From Candidatus Hydrogenedentota bacterium (GTDB lineage: Bacteria; Hydrogenedentota; Hydrogenedentia; Hydrogenedentales; SLHB01), in assembly GCA_029552745.1 (NCBI GenBank), contig JAKPDK010000058.1:17087-81086 (forward strand): a stretch of 64,000 nucleotides of DNA, read 5' to 3'. Below, piece by piece: positions 25,888 through 35,618 of this stretch; position 1 is the stretch's first letter; every line of letters begins with the position of its first letter. Under the pieces are notes generated by a model that had not been told where the DNA came from, ran no database searches, and worked only from the letters and a program-made list of their open reading frames with translations. The translations under genes and the position numbers were made by a program.

Positions 25888-26871
25888 GTGACACCTGCAG
25901 TCGCAAAGTTCCTGATGTATACAGTGCTTGCGCTAAGCTCTCTTACCGCAAATGCGTCCGAACAACCACAATCAAAAGAAGGGCAAAAACAAATGAACGA
26001 TTCTCCACAAGTGGAGTTAATTGCAGATTATCAATGTGTCTGTGGCGAAAATCCCCTTTGGCACACGGACGAACAACGGCTGTACTGGGTGGATATCCCA
26101 AGAGGGCGTCTGTACCGCTACGACCCAAACACCGAGACGCATGAGCAGGTGTTTCAGAGCCAGGAAGCCATCGGAGGGTTCACCTTTCAACAGGACGGCA
26201 GTGTGCTGCTGTTTATGGCGCGCGGTGCAGTGATGCAGTGGCGAGAGTCGGGCACAACCGTTATTTTGTCGGAAATCGCTGACGAGCGGGAAACTCGATT
26301 CAATGATGTCATTGCGGACCCGCTTGGCGCGGTATTTTGCGGCACGATGCCCACAAAAGACCGATTGGGCAGGTTGTATCGTCTCGAACCGGATAGAAGC
26401 CTCAAAAGACTCTTGGACGGCATCGGTTGTTCAAACGGTTTAGGTTTCTCGCCCGACCGAAAACGACTGTATTACACCGACTCGCCCAAACGAGAGATCT
26501 ACGTGTTCGACTACAACGAAACCACAGGTGCGATTAGTAATCAGCGTGTCTTTGTGACCATTCCCGAAGGACAAGGTTCGCCAGACGGCCTCACGGTGGA
26601 CTCAGAAGGTTATGTTTGGTCGGCATTGTGGGACGGTTGGTGCATAGTCCGATTCCGTCCGGATGGCACGGAGGAACGACGCATACAATTTCCGGCAAAA
26701 AAGACGTCCAGCCTTGCGTTTGGCGGCAAAGATTTGACCGATATTTATGTCACTACCGCTGGAGGCGACAACAAAACAGAAAACGGCGCCGGAGCAGGCG
26801 CCTTGTTCCGCGTAAAAACGGTTATTCGTGGGCTTCCTGAATTTCGGTCGCGCATACGCCTACCCGAATAG
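25888..26871 (+). CDS. SMP-30/gluconolactonase/LRE family protein, exported
   Basis: The 327-residue protein has a signal peptide (to about Ala24) and a six-bladed propeller of the SMP-30 family. Metal-site residues are in place: Glu54 in GENPLW, Asn183 in CSNGLGFS and Asp233 in GSPDGLTVD, plus Arg137 and Asn139 in RFNDV, a substrate-contact region. Family members hydrolyse sugar lactones, the products of sugar oxidation by dehydrogenases, so the periplasmic product would fit sugar catabolism in this region. The GTG at 25888 has GGAG 11 nt upstream; ATG 25915 is an alternative that would shorten the signal peptide. Confidence 0.85.
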   Translation: MTPAVAKFLMYTVLALSSLTANASEQPQSKEGQKQMNDSPQVELIADYQCVCGENPLWHTDEQRLYWVDIPRGRLYRYDPNTETHEQVFQSQEAIGGFTFQQDGSVLLFMARGAVMQWRESGTTVILSEIADERETRFNDVIADPLGAVFCGTMPTKDRLGRLYRLEPDRSLKRLLDGIGCSNGLGFSPDRKRLYYTDSPKREIYVFDYNETTGAISNQRVFVTIPEGQGSPDGLTVDSEGYVWSALWDGWCIVRFRPDGTEERRIQFPAKKTSSLAFGGKDLTDIYVTTAGGDNKTENGAGAGALFRVKTVIRGLPEFRSRIRLPE

Positions 26872-26921
26872 ACGAACGAGCAGGTCCCCCCGCAGGTACC
26901 GTTTTGAGCACAGCGTGCATC

Positions 26922-28217
26922 ATGTCTGACCTAAAAGACAAATTAGCCTCGATTCTGACGCGCCATGACGTGGTCACCGGACGCGAACTACGCCGCCGGT
27001 TGGAAGAACTCCAGCAGCGCCGTGCCGCCGGGGAATACGAGATTGACAAAGTGGTGCCCGGAGAACTGGTCCAGGGGAAAGACTCGGCATTTTATCTCGT
27101 CCGAACACAGATACCGATGGATACTTCCCACGGGGTTATCCCCCTTAACACCATCCACCAAATCATTCCAGAGCATATCGCCTTAGCCGCCTGCGACCCC
27201 GAACTTGAGGATTTCGACCCAACCAAGACCATCTTTTTCGACGTCGAAACCACCGGCTTGGCTGGCGGAACAGGTACCGTCGCCTTCCTAGTGGGTTTGG
27301 GGTATATCAAAGGCGAAGTCCTTCACGTAGACCAATGCTTTCTGCGCGATTTTGACGATGAACCCGCCATGCTGGATTACACCCAGGAAGTTCTGAAACG
27401 CTACGAAACGATTGTGAGTTATAACGGCAAGAGTTTCGACGTACCTCTCTTGCGAACCCGATTCATTCAGAACCGCCTGCGCCCTGCCACCGAACGCCTT
27501 CGCCAACTCGACCTGCTTCATGCGTCCCGCCGATTATGGAAAGCGCGCTTGGCAGATTGTTCTTTAAGAAACGTCGAAGAAGGTATACTAGGTTTCAGAA
27601 GACACGGCGACATTCCCAGCGAAGAAATCCCCGAGATTTGGCTGGAATACCTCAGAACCCGGGATGCCCGAAAACTCGACCGTGTGTTCTATCACCACCG
27701 CATGGACGTCGTTTCACTCGTGGCGCTCACGAGCCGCCTCTCCCAAAACATCAGCGCCGCCCATGAAAACCGCCTGGAATACGCGGAAGACCACCTTTCC
27801 TTGATCCGGCTACTCTTCCGCCAACGAGCTTATCATCAAGTTGTAGAACTGGGTAACAAATTACTTGAAACGGAGACAGAACCCGCTCTCCGCTGCACCT
27901 GCTTTGAATATGTGGGCTTTGCCCTGAAACGGCTAGGTTACTGGGACGAAATGGAAAACCTATGGAAACAGTTACTACATGAACTTCCCAATCACCTTGC
28001 CGCTTATCTAGAACTTGCCAAGTTCTACGAACACCGTGCCCGCGACCTTTCACAAGCGGAACAAATCTGCCGTACCGCACTTCAGTTTCTCGAAACCCGC
28101 ATCGCCCTTCGCGAAGACCCCCTCGATGAGAATTACCGCGACGCCTTTCAGTTCCGCCTAGAACGAATCCAACGAAAACTTTCCCGAAACACACAGAGTT
28201 TCTTTGAAGAGCCTTAA
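26922..28217 (+). CDS. YprB-type RNase H-like 3'-5' exonuclease with TPR tail
   Basis: The 431-residue cytoplasmic protein contains a DEDD exonuclease domain (about residues 100-275). FFDVETTGL carries the first acidic pair (Asp107, Glu109), YNGKSFDVPLLRTRF the next (Asp173) and YHHRMDVVSL the last (Asp262). This is the RNase_H_2/YprB arrangement. Residues ~285-410 are helical TPR-like repeats (YAEDHLSLIRLLFRQRAYHQ). A role in nucleic-acid processing or repair is expected; the substrate is unknown. ATG 26922 is used because the longer TTG start at 26904 lacks support; no strong ribosome site precedes either. Confidence 0.85.
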   Translation: MSDLKDKLASILTRHDVVTGRELRRRLEELQQRRAAGEYEIDKVVPGELVQGKDSAFYLVRTQIPMDTSHGVIPLNTIHQIIPEHIALAACDPELEDFDPTKTIFFDVETTGLAGGTGTVAFLVGLGYIKGEVLHVDQCFLRDFDDEPAMLDYTQEVLKRYETIVSYNGKSFDVPLLRTRFIQNRLRPATERLRQLDLLHASRRLWKARLADCSLRNVEEGILGFRRHGDIPSEEIPEIWLEYLRTRDARKLDRVFYHHRMDVVSLVALTSRLSQNISAAHENRLEYAEDHLSLIRLLFRQRAYHQVVELGNKLLETETEPALRCTCFEYVGFALKRLGYWDEMENLWKQLLHELPNHLAAYLELAKFYEHRARDLSQAEQICRTALQFLETRIALREDPLDENYRDAFQFRLERIQRKLSRNTQSFFEEP

Positions 28218-28473
28218 GGCGTAAGGTAGGATGATTTCGGCCTGATTGGTGGAGATTCACCATATTGCACCTCGTGCCGTAGTTTGAGCTTCAAGAACAA
28301 CACCATCGTTGCGACACATACAGTGATGGGCACTCCCTTTTTTCAGGGTACAACATGGGAGAAGTTGCAGTATGGTCACGTTACCGAACATAACTACCAT
28401 TGGACTCGTTGTAATTTTGTGTTTATGGGTAATGGGCGTGAAGGGGGCTTCTCCTTGGACAAGTGGAGGGCGC
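28218..28473. other. Intergenic region upstream of repeat copy C, nothing recognised
   Basis: This is the left part of a 665-bp gap after the exonuclease gene. I find no coding frame with family features and no clear terminator. The first half of the repeat seen in copies A and B is absent here. Confidence 0.5.
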
Positions 28474-28755
28474 AGCGCAAGATCACGTGGGGCATGGGTT
28501 GAGATAATCTCCGGACACCTAGCGGGATTGCCACGTCGCCCCTTCGGGGCTCCTCGGAATGACAGGGGGTGGCCATAGCGGAGTAGAACGTAATACGTAC
28601 AAACAAGTAATTCCAAGTAATCAAAATAGTTCGTAAATAATTCAAACGTACTTTGGAAATGCCATGCGTCAGTGTCTTTACTTTAATGATCTTTGTGCAA
28701 CGTCCTCTGTTCAATTCCTCATCGAACATAACAAGAAGTGCCAAAGGTGCCGGAC
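28474..28755 (+). repeat. Interspersed repeat, copy C (partial, diverged)
   Basis: From AGCGCAAGATCACGTGGGG onward this matches copies A and B: GGGGCATGGGT, CCGGA.ACCTA, GGGATTGCCACGTCGCCCC, TTCGGGGCTCCTCGGAATGACA, then the distal tail CGTCAGTG.CTTT ... CCTCATCGAACATAACAAG and TGCCAAAGGTGCCGGA. The left inverted terminus is missing, and the GC-rich middle hairpin is replaced by unrelated AT-rich sequence. It is the most decayed of the three copies. The right end lies 130 bp before the GH4 gene. Confidence 0.8.
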
Positions 28756-28882
28756 TTATACAAGTGCTTGAACTGCACGGCGGGGAACGAGTATGATCTG
28801 TTTAGAAAAATTCCTTTCGGACAGACGCACCCTTATAGTACTCAGGCGGGTGGTTAACTGTTTTTAGAAGGCGGCTGACACT

Positions 28883-30166
28883 ATGAAACTTGCCGTAATT
28901 GGCGGTGGTAGTTCCTACACCCCTGAATTGATTGATGGTCTTTTCTCTCGTCTTGACCGCATCCCCGTGACAGAAGTCTGGCTGATGGACCCGAACCTCG
29001 ACCGTCTGGAAATTACCGCGGGACTTGCTGAGCGCATGTCCCAGAAGCACGGGATACCTTTTACCGTTCATGCAACCGATGACCTACGTGCCGCCGTACA
29101 GGACGCATCGTACGTGGTCACGCAATTGCGTGTGGGCGGGATTCAGGCGCGTATTCAGGACGAGAAACTGGGGCTCAAATACGGAATTATCGGACAGGAA
29201 ACAACCGGCGTCGGGGGGTTTGCCTGCGCCCTACGCACCATTCCCCGCATACTCGATATCGCCCATACAATGCAAGAGGTGGCGCCAAAAGGTTTTCTAA
29301 TCAATTTCACAAATCCCTCGGGCATCGTTACGGAAGCCCTTATCAAACACGGGGGTGTCCGTTGTGTTGGCTTGTGCAATGTGCCTATCGGCATCATCAT
29401 GGACATCGCTAAATTCATGCAGTGCTCCCCACAGGATGTGCAGCTGGATTACGTCGGTCTAAACCATCTGTCTTGGGTGCAGGATGTACGTATCGCTGGC
29501 AAAAGCGTGTTTGACGATGTATTAAATCAGTTTCTTGAGCATGCCGACGAGGAATGGGAGCACGAACCGACACGTGAGGCGATGGTACTTGCCATGCGCA
29601 CGTTGCACATGATTTGCAATGGTTATCTTCAGTATTTTTACGCAACGGAGGAGGCATTTGCCCGTTTGTCTTCTCGAGAGAAAACTCGAGGGGAAGAAAT
29701 CATTGAAATTGAACGTAGTCTGTTTGAGAAATACGCCCAAAAAGACCTCACAAGCAAACCCGAGGAGTTGTCAAAACGCGGGGGCGCTCATTATTCCACC
29801 GCAGCGTTTATGGTGATTGACGCCATCGAGAACAATACACAAGACCGTCAAATCGTTTGTTGCCGTAATTCGGGGGCAGTCCCGACTTTTGACGCGGATG
29901 TTTCGTTGGAAGTGCCGGCGCTCATTGACCGTATGGGTGCGACGGCCATTTCGCAGCCTGCTCCCCCGCCCGCTATACGCGGACTCATGCAACAAATGAA
30001 AGCGTACGAGACATTAACGGTCGAAGCGGCTGTTCGTGGAGATAGAAAAGCGGCGCTGGAAGCCTTGCTTTTGCATCCTTTGTTGCCCGGCATACGAAAG
30101 GCCAAAGATATCTTTGACGAATTATTGGCGATTAACCGCCCGCATTTGCAAGGGACTTTTTTCTGA
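28883..30166 (+). CDS. Family 4 glycosidase (6-phospho-beta-glucosidase type)
   Basis: The 427-residue cytoplasmic enzyme belongs to the NAD+- and metal-dependent GH4 family. It shows the NAD motif VIGGGSSYTPELI (residues 5-17), NFTNPSGIVTE, the metal-binding CNVP (Cys-Asn) and GLNHLSW with the metal His. GH4 enzymes cleave phosphorylated or free disaccharides by an oxidation-elimination route. No PTS genes are present, so the substrate may be non-phosphorylated. It is 24 bp upstream of purC on the same strand. Confidence 0.9.
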   Translation: MKLAVIGGGSSYTPELIDGLFSRLDRIPVTEVWLMDPNLDRLEITAGLAERMSQKHGIPFTVHATDDLRAAVQDASYVVTQLRVGGIQARIQDEKLGLKYGIIGQETTGVGGFACALRTIPRILDIAHTMQEVAPKGFLINFTNPSGIVTEALIKHGGVRCVGLCNVPIGIIMDIAKFMQCSPQDVQLDYVGLNHLSWVQDVRIAGKSVFDDVLNQFLEHADEEWEHEPTREAMVLAMRTLHMICNGYLQYFYATEEAFARLSSREKTRGEEIIEIERSLFEKYAQKDLTSKPEELSKRGGAHYSTAAFMVIDAIENNTQDRQIVCCRNSGAVPTFDADVSLEVPALIDRMGATAISQPAPPPAIRGLMQQMKAYETLTVEAAVRGDRKAALEALLLHPLLPGIRKAKDIFDELLAINRPHLQGTFF

Positions 30167-30190
30167 GAACCATTTTCAAAGGGACAGGAC

Positions 30191-31090
30191 ATGAAAAATA
30201 GCCCCCTGTTGCAGACCTCTATACCAGGACGTGAGCCTTTGGCGCGCGGGAAAGTGCGCGACATTTACGATCTGGGCGACCGCCTCGTCATCGTGGCGAC
30301 GGATCGTATTTCCGCCTTTGACTGGGTGAATCCCGTCGGAATTCCTGATAAAGGAAAAGTCCTGACGCAGATTTCTTTGTTTTGGTTTGAATACTTGAAG
30401 GACATTGTCCCCAACCATCTGCTATCTGTAGACCTTTCTGATTTACCAGCTGAGTTTCAGAAAGAAAAAGACCAGCTGGAAGGCAGGACCATGCTTGTCC
30501 GCAAATGCTCCATGTTGCCGGTGGAGTTCGTTGTACGGGGATATTTGGCAGGCAGCGCATGGAAAGAATACAAGACCACCGGAAAGGTCTGCGGGATCGA
30601 GCTGCCCAAGGGACTTCAGGAATCGTCGCGTCTTGAAAAGCCCATTTTTACGCCCGCCACAAAAGCTACCGAAGGACACGACATCAATATCACCGCGGAG
30701 CAAACCGGTGACATTATCGGCAAAGCCTTACTGGAACAGGCAGCAGCCGCTGCATTGGCGCTGTACGATGAAGCACGTGCATATGCCGAAACCAAGGGCC
30801 TCATTCTGTGCGATACCAAGTTCGAGTTCGGTTTATATGACGGCAAGTTAATGCTGGCGGATGAGGTACTTACTCCTGATTCGTCTCGTTTCTGGCCCGC
30901 CGATCAATACCAGCCCGGGCGTGCTCAACCTAGCTTTGACAAGCAATTTGTGCGAGACTGGCTGGAAAGTACAAACTGGGACAAAAATTCTCCGCCTCCT
31001 CCTTTACCGGAAGACGTGGTTATGAAGACACGAGAAAAGTATATTGAAGCGTATGAACGACTGACAGGGAGACATTTCGGGGAAAACTAG
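30191..31090 (+). CDS. purC: Phosphoribosylaminoimidazole-succinocarboxamide synthase
   Basis: PurC (299 residues) joins aspartate to CAIR in de novo purine synthesis, with ATP. The family blocks are clear: ARGKVRDIYDLGDRLVIVATDRISAFD at residues 18-44, MLPVEFVVRGYLAGSAWKEY, PIFTPATKA and LADEVLTPDSSRFWPA. The length is that of the long PurC form. It lies between the GH4 gene and purF on the plus strand with short gaps, so the three may be co-transcribed. Confidence 0.96.
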   Translation: MKNSPLLQTSIPGREPLARGKVRDIYDLGDRLVIVATDRISAFDWVNPVGIPDKGKVLTQISLFWFEYLKDIVPNHLLSVDLSDLPAEFQKEKDQLEGRTMLVRKCSMLPVEFVVRGYLAGSAWKEYKTTGKVCGIELPKGLQESSRLEKPIFTPATKATEGHDINITAEQTGDIIGKALLEQAAAAALALYDEARAYAETKGLILCDTKFEFGLYDGKLMLADEVLTPDSSRFWPADQYQPGRAQPSFDKQFVRDWLESTNWDKNSPPPPLPEDVVMKTREKYIEAYERLTGRHFGEN

Positions 31091-31114
31091 TGCGAGGTAA
31101 GCAAAAGCGACGCC

Positions 31115-32575
31115 ATGCAAAGTAAACAATCGTTTGCATTCGACGAAATCCGGGAAGAGTGCGGCGTATTTGGCGTGTTTGGTGCGCCGGAAGCGGCAAA
31201 ACTAACCTATCTAGGCCTGTACGCCCTCCAACACCGTGGCCAGGAAGGCGCTGGAATCGTCAGTGCCGACCGCGGGGAACTGAAGTCCTTCGTAGGGCTT
31301 GGACTGGTTTCGGAAGTCTTTCCGACGAACAAGCGACACCGACTAGGACTCTTGACCGGCGATATTGCCATTGGCCATGTGCGTTATTCCACGTTCGGAA
31401 GCAGCACGCTCAAAAACGTGCAACCTTTGGCGGTGAACTACGCCCGAGGCGCTTTGGCCCTGGCACACAATGGGAACTTGGTCAATGCAGCCCGTTTGCG
31501 GGAAGAATTAGAAGAAGACGGCGCGATCTTCCACGGGACAACGGACAGTGAGGTGATTGTTCATCTGATCGCCCGTTCGAAAGAAAAAGATTTCGCGGGC
31601 TGTGTCATCGACGCCCTGAATCAGGTGATCGGCGCCTATTCGCTGCTGGTGATCAACGGTGAGGAACTGGTTGCTGTTCGCGATCCCCGCGGGTTTCGCC
31701 CGCTTTGGCTGGGTCGATTGGGTGGGGCGTATGTCTTCGCCAGCGAGACCTGTGCCTTGGACATCATAGACGCAGAACACGTGCGCGAAGTGGAACCCGG
31801 AGAGATGCTCGTGGTATCCCGCGATGGTTTACGCTCCCTGCGTCCCTTTCCAGCTGTTCGGCCTACACCATGCATTTTCGAGTTTGTTTACGTAGAGCGT
31901 CCAGACAGCGTCATCTTCGGACGTAGCGTGGACGAGGTGCGTAAGCGTCTGGGCGCTAATTTGGCAAAACTTGCTCCGGTGGATGCTGACCTCGTCATGG
32001 CCGTTCCAGATTCTTCCAACCAAGTGGCGCTCGGTTATGCTCATGAAGCCGGTTTGCCCTTTGACATGGGCTTTATACGAAATCACTACGTAGGACGTAC
32101 GTTCATTGAACCGGACCAGAACATCCGCGACTTTGGCGTGAAGATCAAACTGAATCCCTCACGGAATGTTATCGAGGGAAAACGGATCGTGCTGGTGGAT
32201 GACAGTATCGTTCGTGGAACAACCTCTCGGAAAATTATCAAGATGCTTCGTCGTTGCGGCGTCCGGGAAATCCACTTCCGAATCAGTTGTCCCCCGATTA
32301 TCAATTCGTGTTTTTATGGCATTGATACTCCAAAACGAGAAAACCTGATCGGGTCTCACATGTCCGTGGAAGAAATCAGACAGTACTTAGGCGTTGACTC
32401 GCTTGTCTATCAGACGCTCGAGGGACTTGTCGACGCCACCGGCTATACCAAAGAGGATTTCTGCCTGGCATGTTTCAATAATGAATATCCTACGCCGACC
32501 CCCGCCGACTTTGAACCACGCCGAAACAAGTCACGCATCGAAGAATTGTCGCCCGAGATAAGTCTTCTGGGCTAG
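31115..32575 (+). CDS. purF: Amidophosphoribosyltransferase
   Basis: PurF (486 residues) makes phosphoribosylamine from PRPP and glutamine, the first committed step of purine synthesis. A short propeptide precedes EECGVFGVFG, whose Cys becomes the N-terminal nucleophile of the glutaminase domain; ALQHRGQEGAGI and HNGNLVNA follow. The PRPP motif IVLVDDSIVRGTTSRK and the C-terminal DSLVYQTLEGLV are present. It converges with dxs, with 9 bp between the stops. Confidence 0.97.
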   Translation: MQSKQSFAFDEIREECGVFGVFGAPEAAKLTYLGLYALQHRGQEGAGIVSADRGELKSFVGLGLVSEVFPTNKRHRLGLLTGDIAIGHVRYSTFGSSTLKNVQPLAVNYARGALALAHNGNLVNAARLREELEEDGAIFHGTTDSEVIVHLIARSKEKDFAGCVIDALNQVIGAYSLLVINGEELVAVRDPRGFRPLWLGRLGGAYVFASETCALDIIDAEHVREVEPGEMLVVSRDGLRSLRPFPAVRPTPCIFEFVYVERPDSVIFGRSVDEVRKRLGANLAKLAPVDADLVMAVPDSSNQVALGYAHEAGLPFDMGFIRNHYVGRTFIEPDQNIRDFGVKIKLNPSRNVIEGKRIVLVDDSIVRGTTSRKIIKMLRRCGVREIHFRISCPPIINSCFYGIDTPKRENLIGSHMSVEEIRQYLGVDSLVYQTLEGLVDATGYTKEDFCLACFNNEYPTPTPADFEPRRNKSRIEELSPEISLLG

Positions 32576-32584
32576 CGGTGCCTT

Positions 32585-34513
32585 TTATGCCCGTGGCGTG
32601 GCGGCAGCGGAAGCCCCCGTGGGCATTTCCGCCGTGATAAACGTCCGCATGGCGTCTGCCAACTTCTCAGGGGTAAAGCCTAGGTCCTGGAGCTGCTCAT
32701 CCCGTGTCGCATGGTCAATAAAAATATCGGGAAAGCCTATACGCTTCAGCCGTACACGAGATAGCACGCCGTTTTGCTCGTAGTGTTCCATAACTGCCGA
32801 CCCAAAACCGCCCTCGAGCGTGTTTTCTTCGACTGTAACAATGGGCATTTCACGAATCCGCTCCAGAAAATCGGCATCGAGAGGTTTTACCGCTCTCGCA
32901 TCAGCGACCGCTATCGAAAACCCATCCCGAGCCAGGATTTCCGCCGCTGTCAGACATTGCTGCAGGCAAGGACCTACGCCCAAAAAGACACCATCGGTCC
33001 CTTCGCGTAGCAGCTGGGCAGTGAGTGGGTCTGGTCTATCTTCGGGAGGAATCGTGGTGGCCAAACTTCGAGCGTAGCGAATGGCAACAGGTCCATGCTG
33101 TTTTAACGCCCAGTGCAGCATCAGTCGAAGATCGACTCCATCTCTTGGGGCAAGAACGGTCACCCCAGGTATTGCGCGCAAGAACGTGAGATCAAATGCA
33201 CCTTGCTGCGTAGGACTATCTTCTCCAACGGCGCCGGCGCGATCAATCGCAAAGACCACGGGCAAATTTTGCAAGCAAACATCATGGATATATTGGTCAT
33301 ATGCGCGCTGTAAGAACGTGGAATATATGGCGCAGACCGGTCTGAGCCCCGCAATGGCAAGTCCGGCAGCAAAGGTTACTGCGTGTTGCTCACAAATGCC
33401 CACGTCAAAAAACCTGTCGGGAAAATTCTCCTCAAATTTACTCAAACCAGTACCGGTCGGCATAGCCGCAGTAATCCCCACAATGCGGGGATCGTCTTGC
33501 GCGGCTTCAATGAGCGCGTCCGCAAACACTTGCGTAAACGTCTTGGCGCGTGGTGCACTCCCCGATGTCTTGAACTGACCGGTTTGGATATCAAAGGCTT
33601 GTACACCGTGGTACGTTAACGGGTCATCTTCGGCGTATTCATAGCCCTTTCCTTTTTGGGTAACGCAGTGCAGAAACACGGGTCCATGGATGTTCTTGAT
33701 GTTATGAAAGAATTCCACAAGCGTATCAAGGTCGTGGCCATCTATCGGACCGACATACTTGAACCCCAATTCCTGGAACAAAGTCGTCGGAGTCAACAGC
33801 CCTTTGACCGATTGCTCAACCTTTTGCGCCGCACGGGTCAAATGCGGACCCAACATCTGCTTGACGACGGTGGCAATATCCTCCCGTGCCTTCGTGTAGA
33901 GTCCCCCGGTGATCAATCGACTGAAATACGTCGAAAGGGCACCCACCGTAGGCGATATGGACATCCGATTATCGTTGAGGATGACAAGAAGATCCGTTCC
34001 GAGATGTCCGGCGTGGGCAAGAGCCTCGAACGCCATTCCCGCTGTCATGGCGCCGTCGCCAATGACCGCAATGACGCGCCGATTCTCCCTCAGACGATCC
34101 CGTGCAACAGCCATTCCCAAGCCCGCTGATATAGAAGTGGAGCTGTGACCAACCCCAAACGCGTCATACGGACTTTCGCTGGGTTTGGGATATCCGCTCA
34201 AACCGCCTTTTTTCCGCACGGTATGGATTCGGTCGGCTCGACCTGTCAGTAACTTATGGGGATAACACTGGTGTCCAACGTCCCAGATTAGCGCGTCGCG
34301 TTCTGTATCGAAAACATGGTGCAACGCAATCGCGAGTTCCACCACGCCCAAGTGCGGCGCCAAGTGCCCACCATTCACAGACGCGGTGGCAATAATCGTT
34401 CGCCGAATTTCATCTGCCAGCGGCGCCAAGTCTTCCGGGCGAAGCCGTTGGACATCGCTTGGCTTTTTGATGGTGTCCAGTATAGGAGTCTGACTCGATG
34501 CTTCTTTTTCCAC
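32585..34513 (-). CDS. dxs: 1-deoxy-D-xylulose-5-phosphate synthase
   Basis: Dxs condenses pyruvate and glyceraldehyde 3-phosphate in the MEP isoprenoid route and also feeds thiamine and pyridoxal synthesis. The 642-residue protein has GHLAPHLGVVELAIALHHVF, DVGHQCYPHKLLTGR, the TPP motif VIGDGAMTAGMAFEAL to ILNDN, the catalytic Glu in DVGICEQHAVTFAAGLA and DRAGAVGEDSPTQQGAFDL. GTG 34513 has AGAGG 8 nt upstream, which favours it over a longer ATG at 34555. It appears to be a single-gene unit. Confidence 0.95.
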   Translation of the reverse strand: MEKEASSQTPILDTIKKPSDVQRLRPEDLAPLADEIRRTIIATASVNGGHLAPHLGVVELAIALHHVFDTERDALIWDVGHQCYPHKLLTGRADRIHTVRKKGGLSGYPKPSESPYDAFGVGHSSTSISAGLGMAVARDRLRENRRVIAVIGDGAMTAGMAFEALAHAGHLGTDLLVILNDNRMSISPTVGALSTYFSRLITGGLYTKAREDIATVVKQMLGPHLTRAAQKVEQSVKGLLTPTTLFQELGFKYVGPIDGHDLDTLVEFFHNIKNIHGPVFLHCVTQKGKGYEYAEDDPLTYHGVQAFDIQTGQFKTSGSAPRAKTFTQVFADALIEAAQDDPRIVGITAAMPTGTGLSKFEENFPDRFFDVGICEQHAVTFAAGLAIAGLRPVCAIYSTFLQRAYDQYIHDVCLQNLPVVFAIDRAGAVGEDSPTQQGAFDLTFLRAIPGVTVLAPRDGVDLRLMLHWALKQHGPVAIRYARSLATTIPPEDRPDPLTAQLLREGTDGVFLGVGPCLQQCLTAAEILARDGFSIAVADARAVKPLDADFLERIREMPIVTVEENTLEGGFGSAVMEHYEQNGVLSRVRLKRIGFPDIFIDHATRDEQLQDLGFTPEKLADAMRTFITAEMPTGASAAATPRA

Positions 34514-34727
34514 TATGCGTTCCTCTTTGCAGCCAAGTACATAAAAGTATATCACTCGAACGCCGTTTATGCATAGCGAAGTAGCGCATGGACGTGGCTG
34601 TACTCATGGTCAATGAAAAGGAGCAGTGCCAAACGAGGAGTCGGAAAACGCGGCATGGACACGAAGGAACCGAAGAATTACACTGCAGCGGGACACGCAC
34701 AAACAACCGCAGCACACAATGCCGCTT

Positions 34728-35618
34728 TTACCCCTTCATGCCCGTCAGAATGATACCTTGAACGAAATATTTCTGTGCAAGAAAGAAGAGAACCAACACA
34801 GGCAGCAGCGTGATATGGGATGCTGCCAGCATATAATGAGGAAAACTACCGTATATGCTCTGAAACATGCGCAGGCCTATCGATACCGTGTAGTTCTCAA
34901 AGCTTCCCAAGTAAATTAGGGGTCCCATAAAATCTTGCCAGTGGGCAATGAAACTCATAACACTTATGGTAGCTACCGCGGGGGAGGAAAGTGGCATCAT
35001 AATATCCCAAAAAATCCGAAGATTCGAACACCCATCAAGTCGCGCAGCTTCTTCGAGTTCGAGAGGAATCGTTTTGAAGAATTGCCGCATTAAAAAAATA
35101 AAGACCGCACCGCCGCCAAGAAAACTGGGAACAATCAACGGTTTGAATGTATCGATCCAGTCGAGTTTCAAGAAAATGATGTAATGAGGAATCATAGTGA
35201 CCTGCGGTGGCAACATCATCGTAGCAAGAAGCACAACAAACCACACATCTCGCCCTACCCAACGCAGACGGGCAAAGGCATACGCTACGATGGAAGCGGT
35301 GAGCACCTGGCCTGTTACGCACCAGGTGCAAACGAAGAGACTGTTGTACACAAACCTCCCAAAAGGCAAAATCGTTAATGCTTTGACGTAATTCTCAAAA
35401 TGAAACTCTTCAGGCCAAAGCCTTGGCGGAGAGGCATAAACGCCATCCAGGTTGCTTACAGAAGAGACCAAAGAGCGGTAGAAAGGCACAGAAAAAATGA
35501 CGGAAAGTACAACAAGAAGGAAAACGGTCAAGATTTTCCAAAGACGATCGTGTGTACTCCGTCGCCTCCAAAACGAAGGCCTTAAAGTGCAAAAGGCATT
35601 AGAAACCGTCTGACTCAT
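34728..35618 (-). CDS. Sugar ABC transporter permease, MalG type
   Basis: The 296-residue membrane protein has six predicted helices and the EAA loop EEAARLDGCSNLRIFWDIMMPLSSPA. TM1-TM2 spacing is ordinary (~45 residues). ATG 35618 overlaps the upstream permease stop as ATGA and follows GGGGAG. It is the last gene of the minus-strand importer unit, with dxs 214 bp beyond. Confidence 0.9.
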   Translation of the reverse strand: MSQTVSNAFCTLRPSFWRRRSTHDRLWKILTVFLLVVLSVIFSVPFYRSLVSSVSNLDGVYASPPRLWPEEFHFENYVKALTILPFGRFVYNSLFVCTWCVTGQVLTASIVAYAFARLRWVGRDVWFVVLLATMMLPPQVTMIPHYIIFLKLDWIDTFKPLIVPSFLGGGAVFIFLMRQFFKTIPLELEEAARLDGCSNLRIFWDIMMPLSSPAVATISVMSFIAHWQDFMGPLIYLGSFENYTVSIGLRMFQSIYGSFPHYMLAASHITLLPVLVLFFLAQKYFVQGIILTGMKG

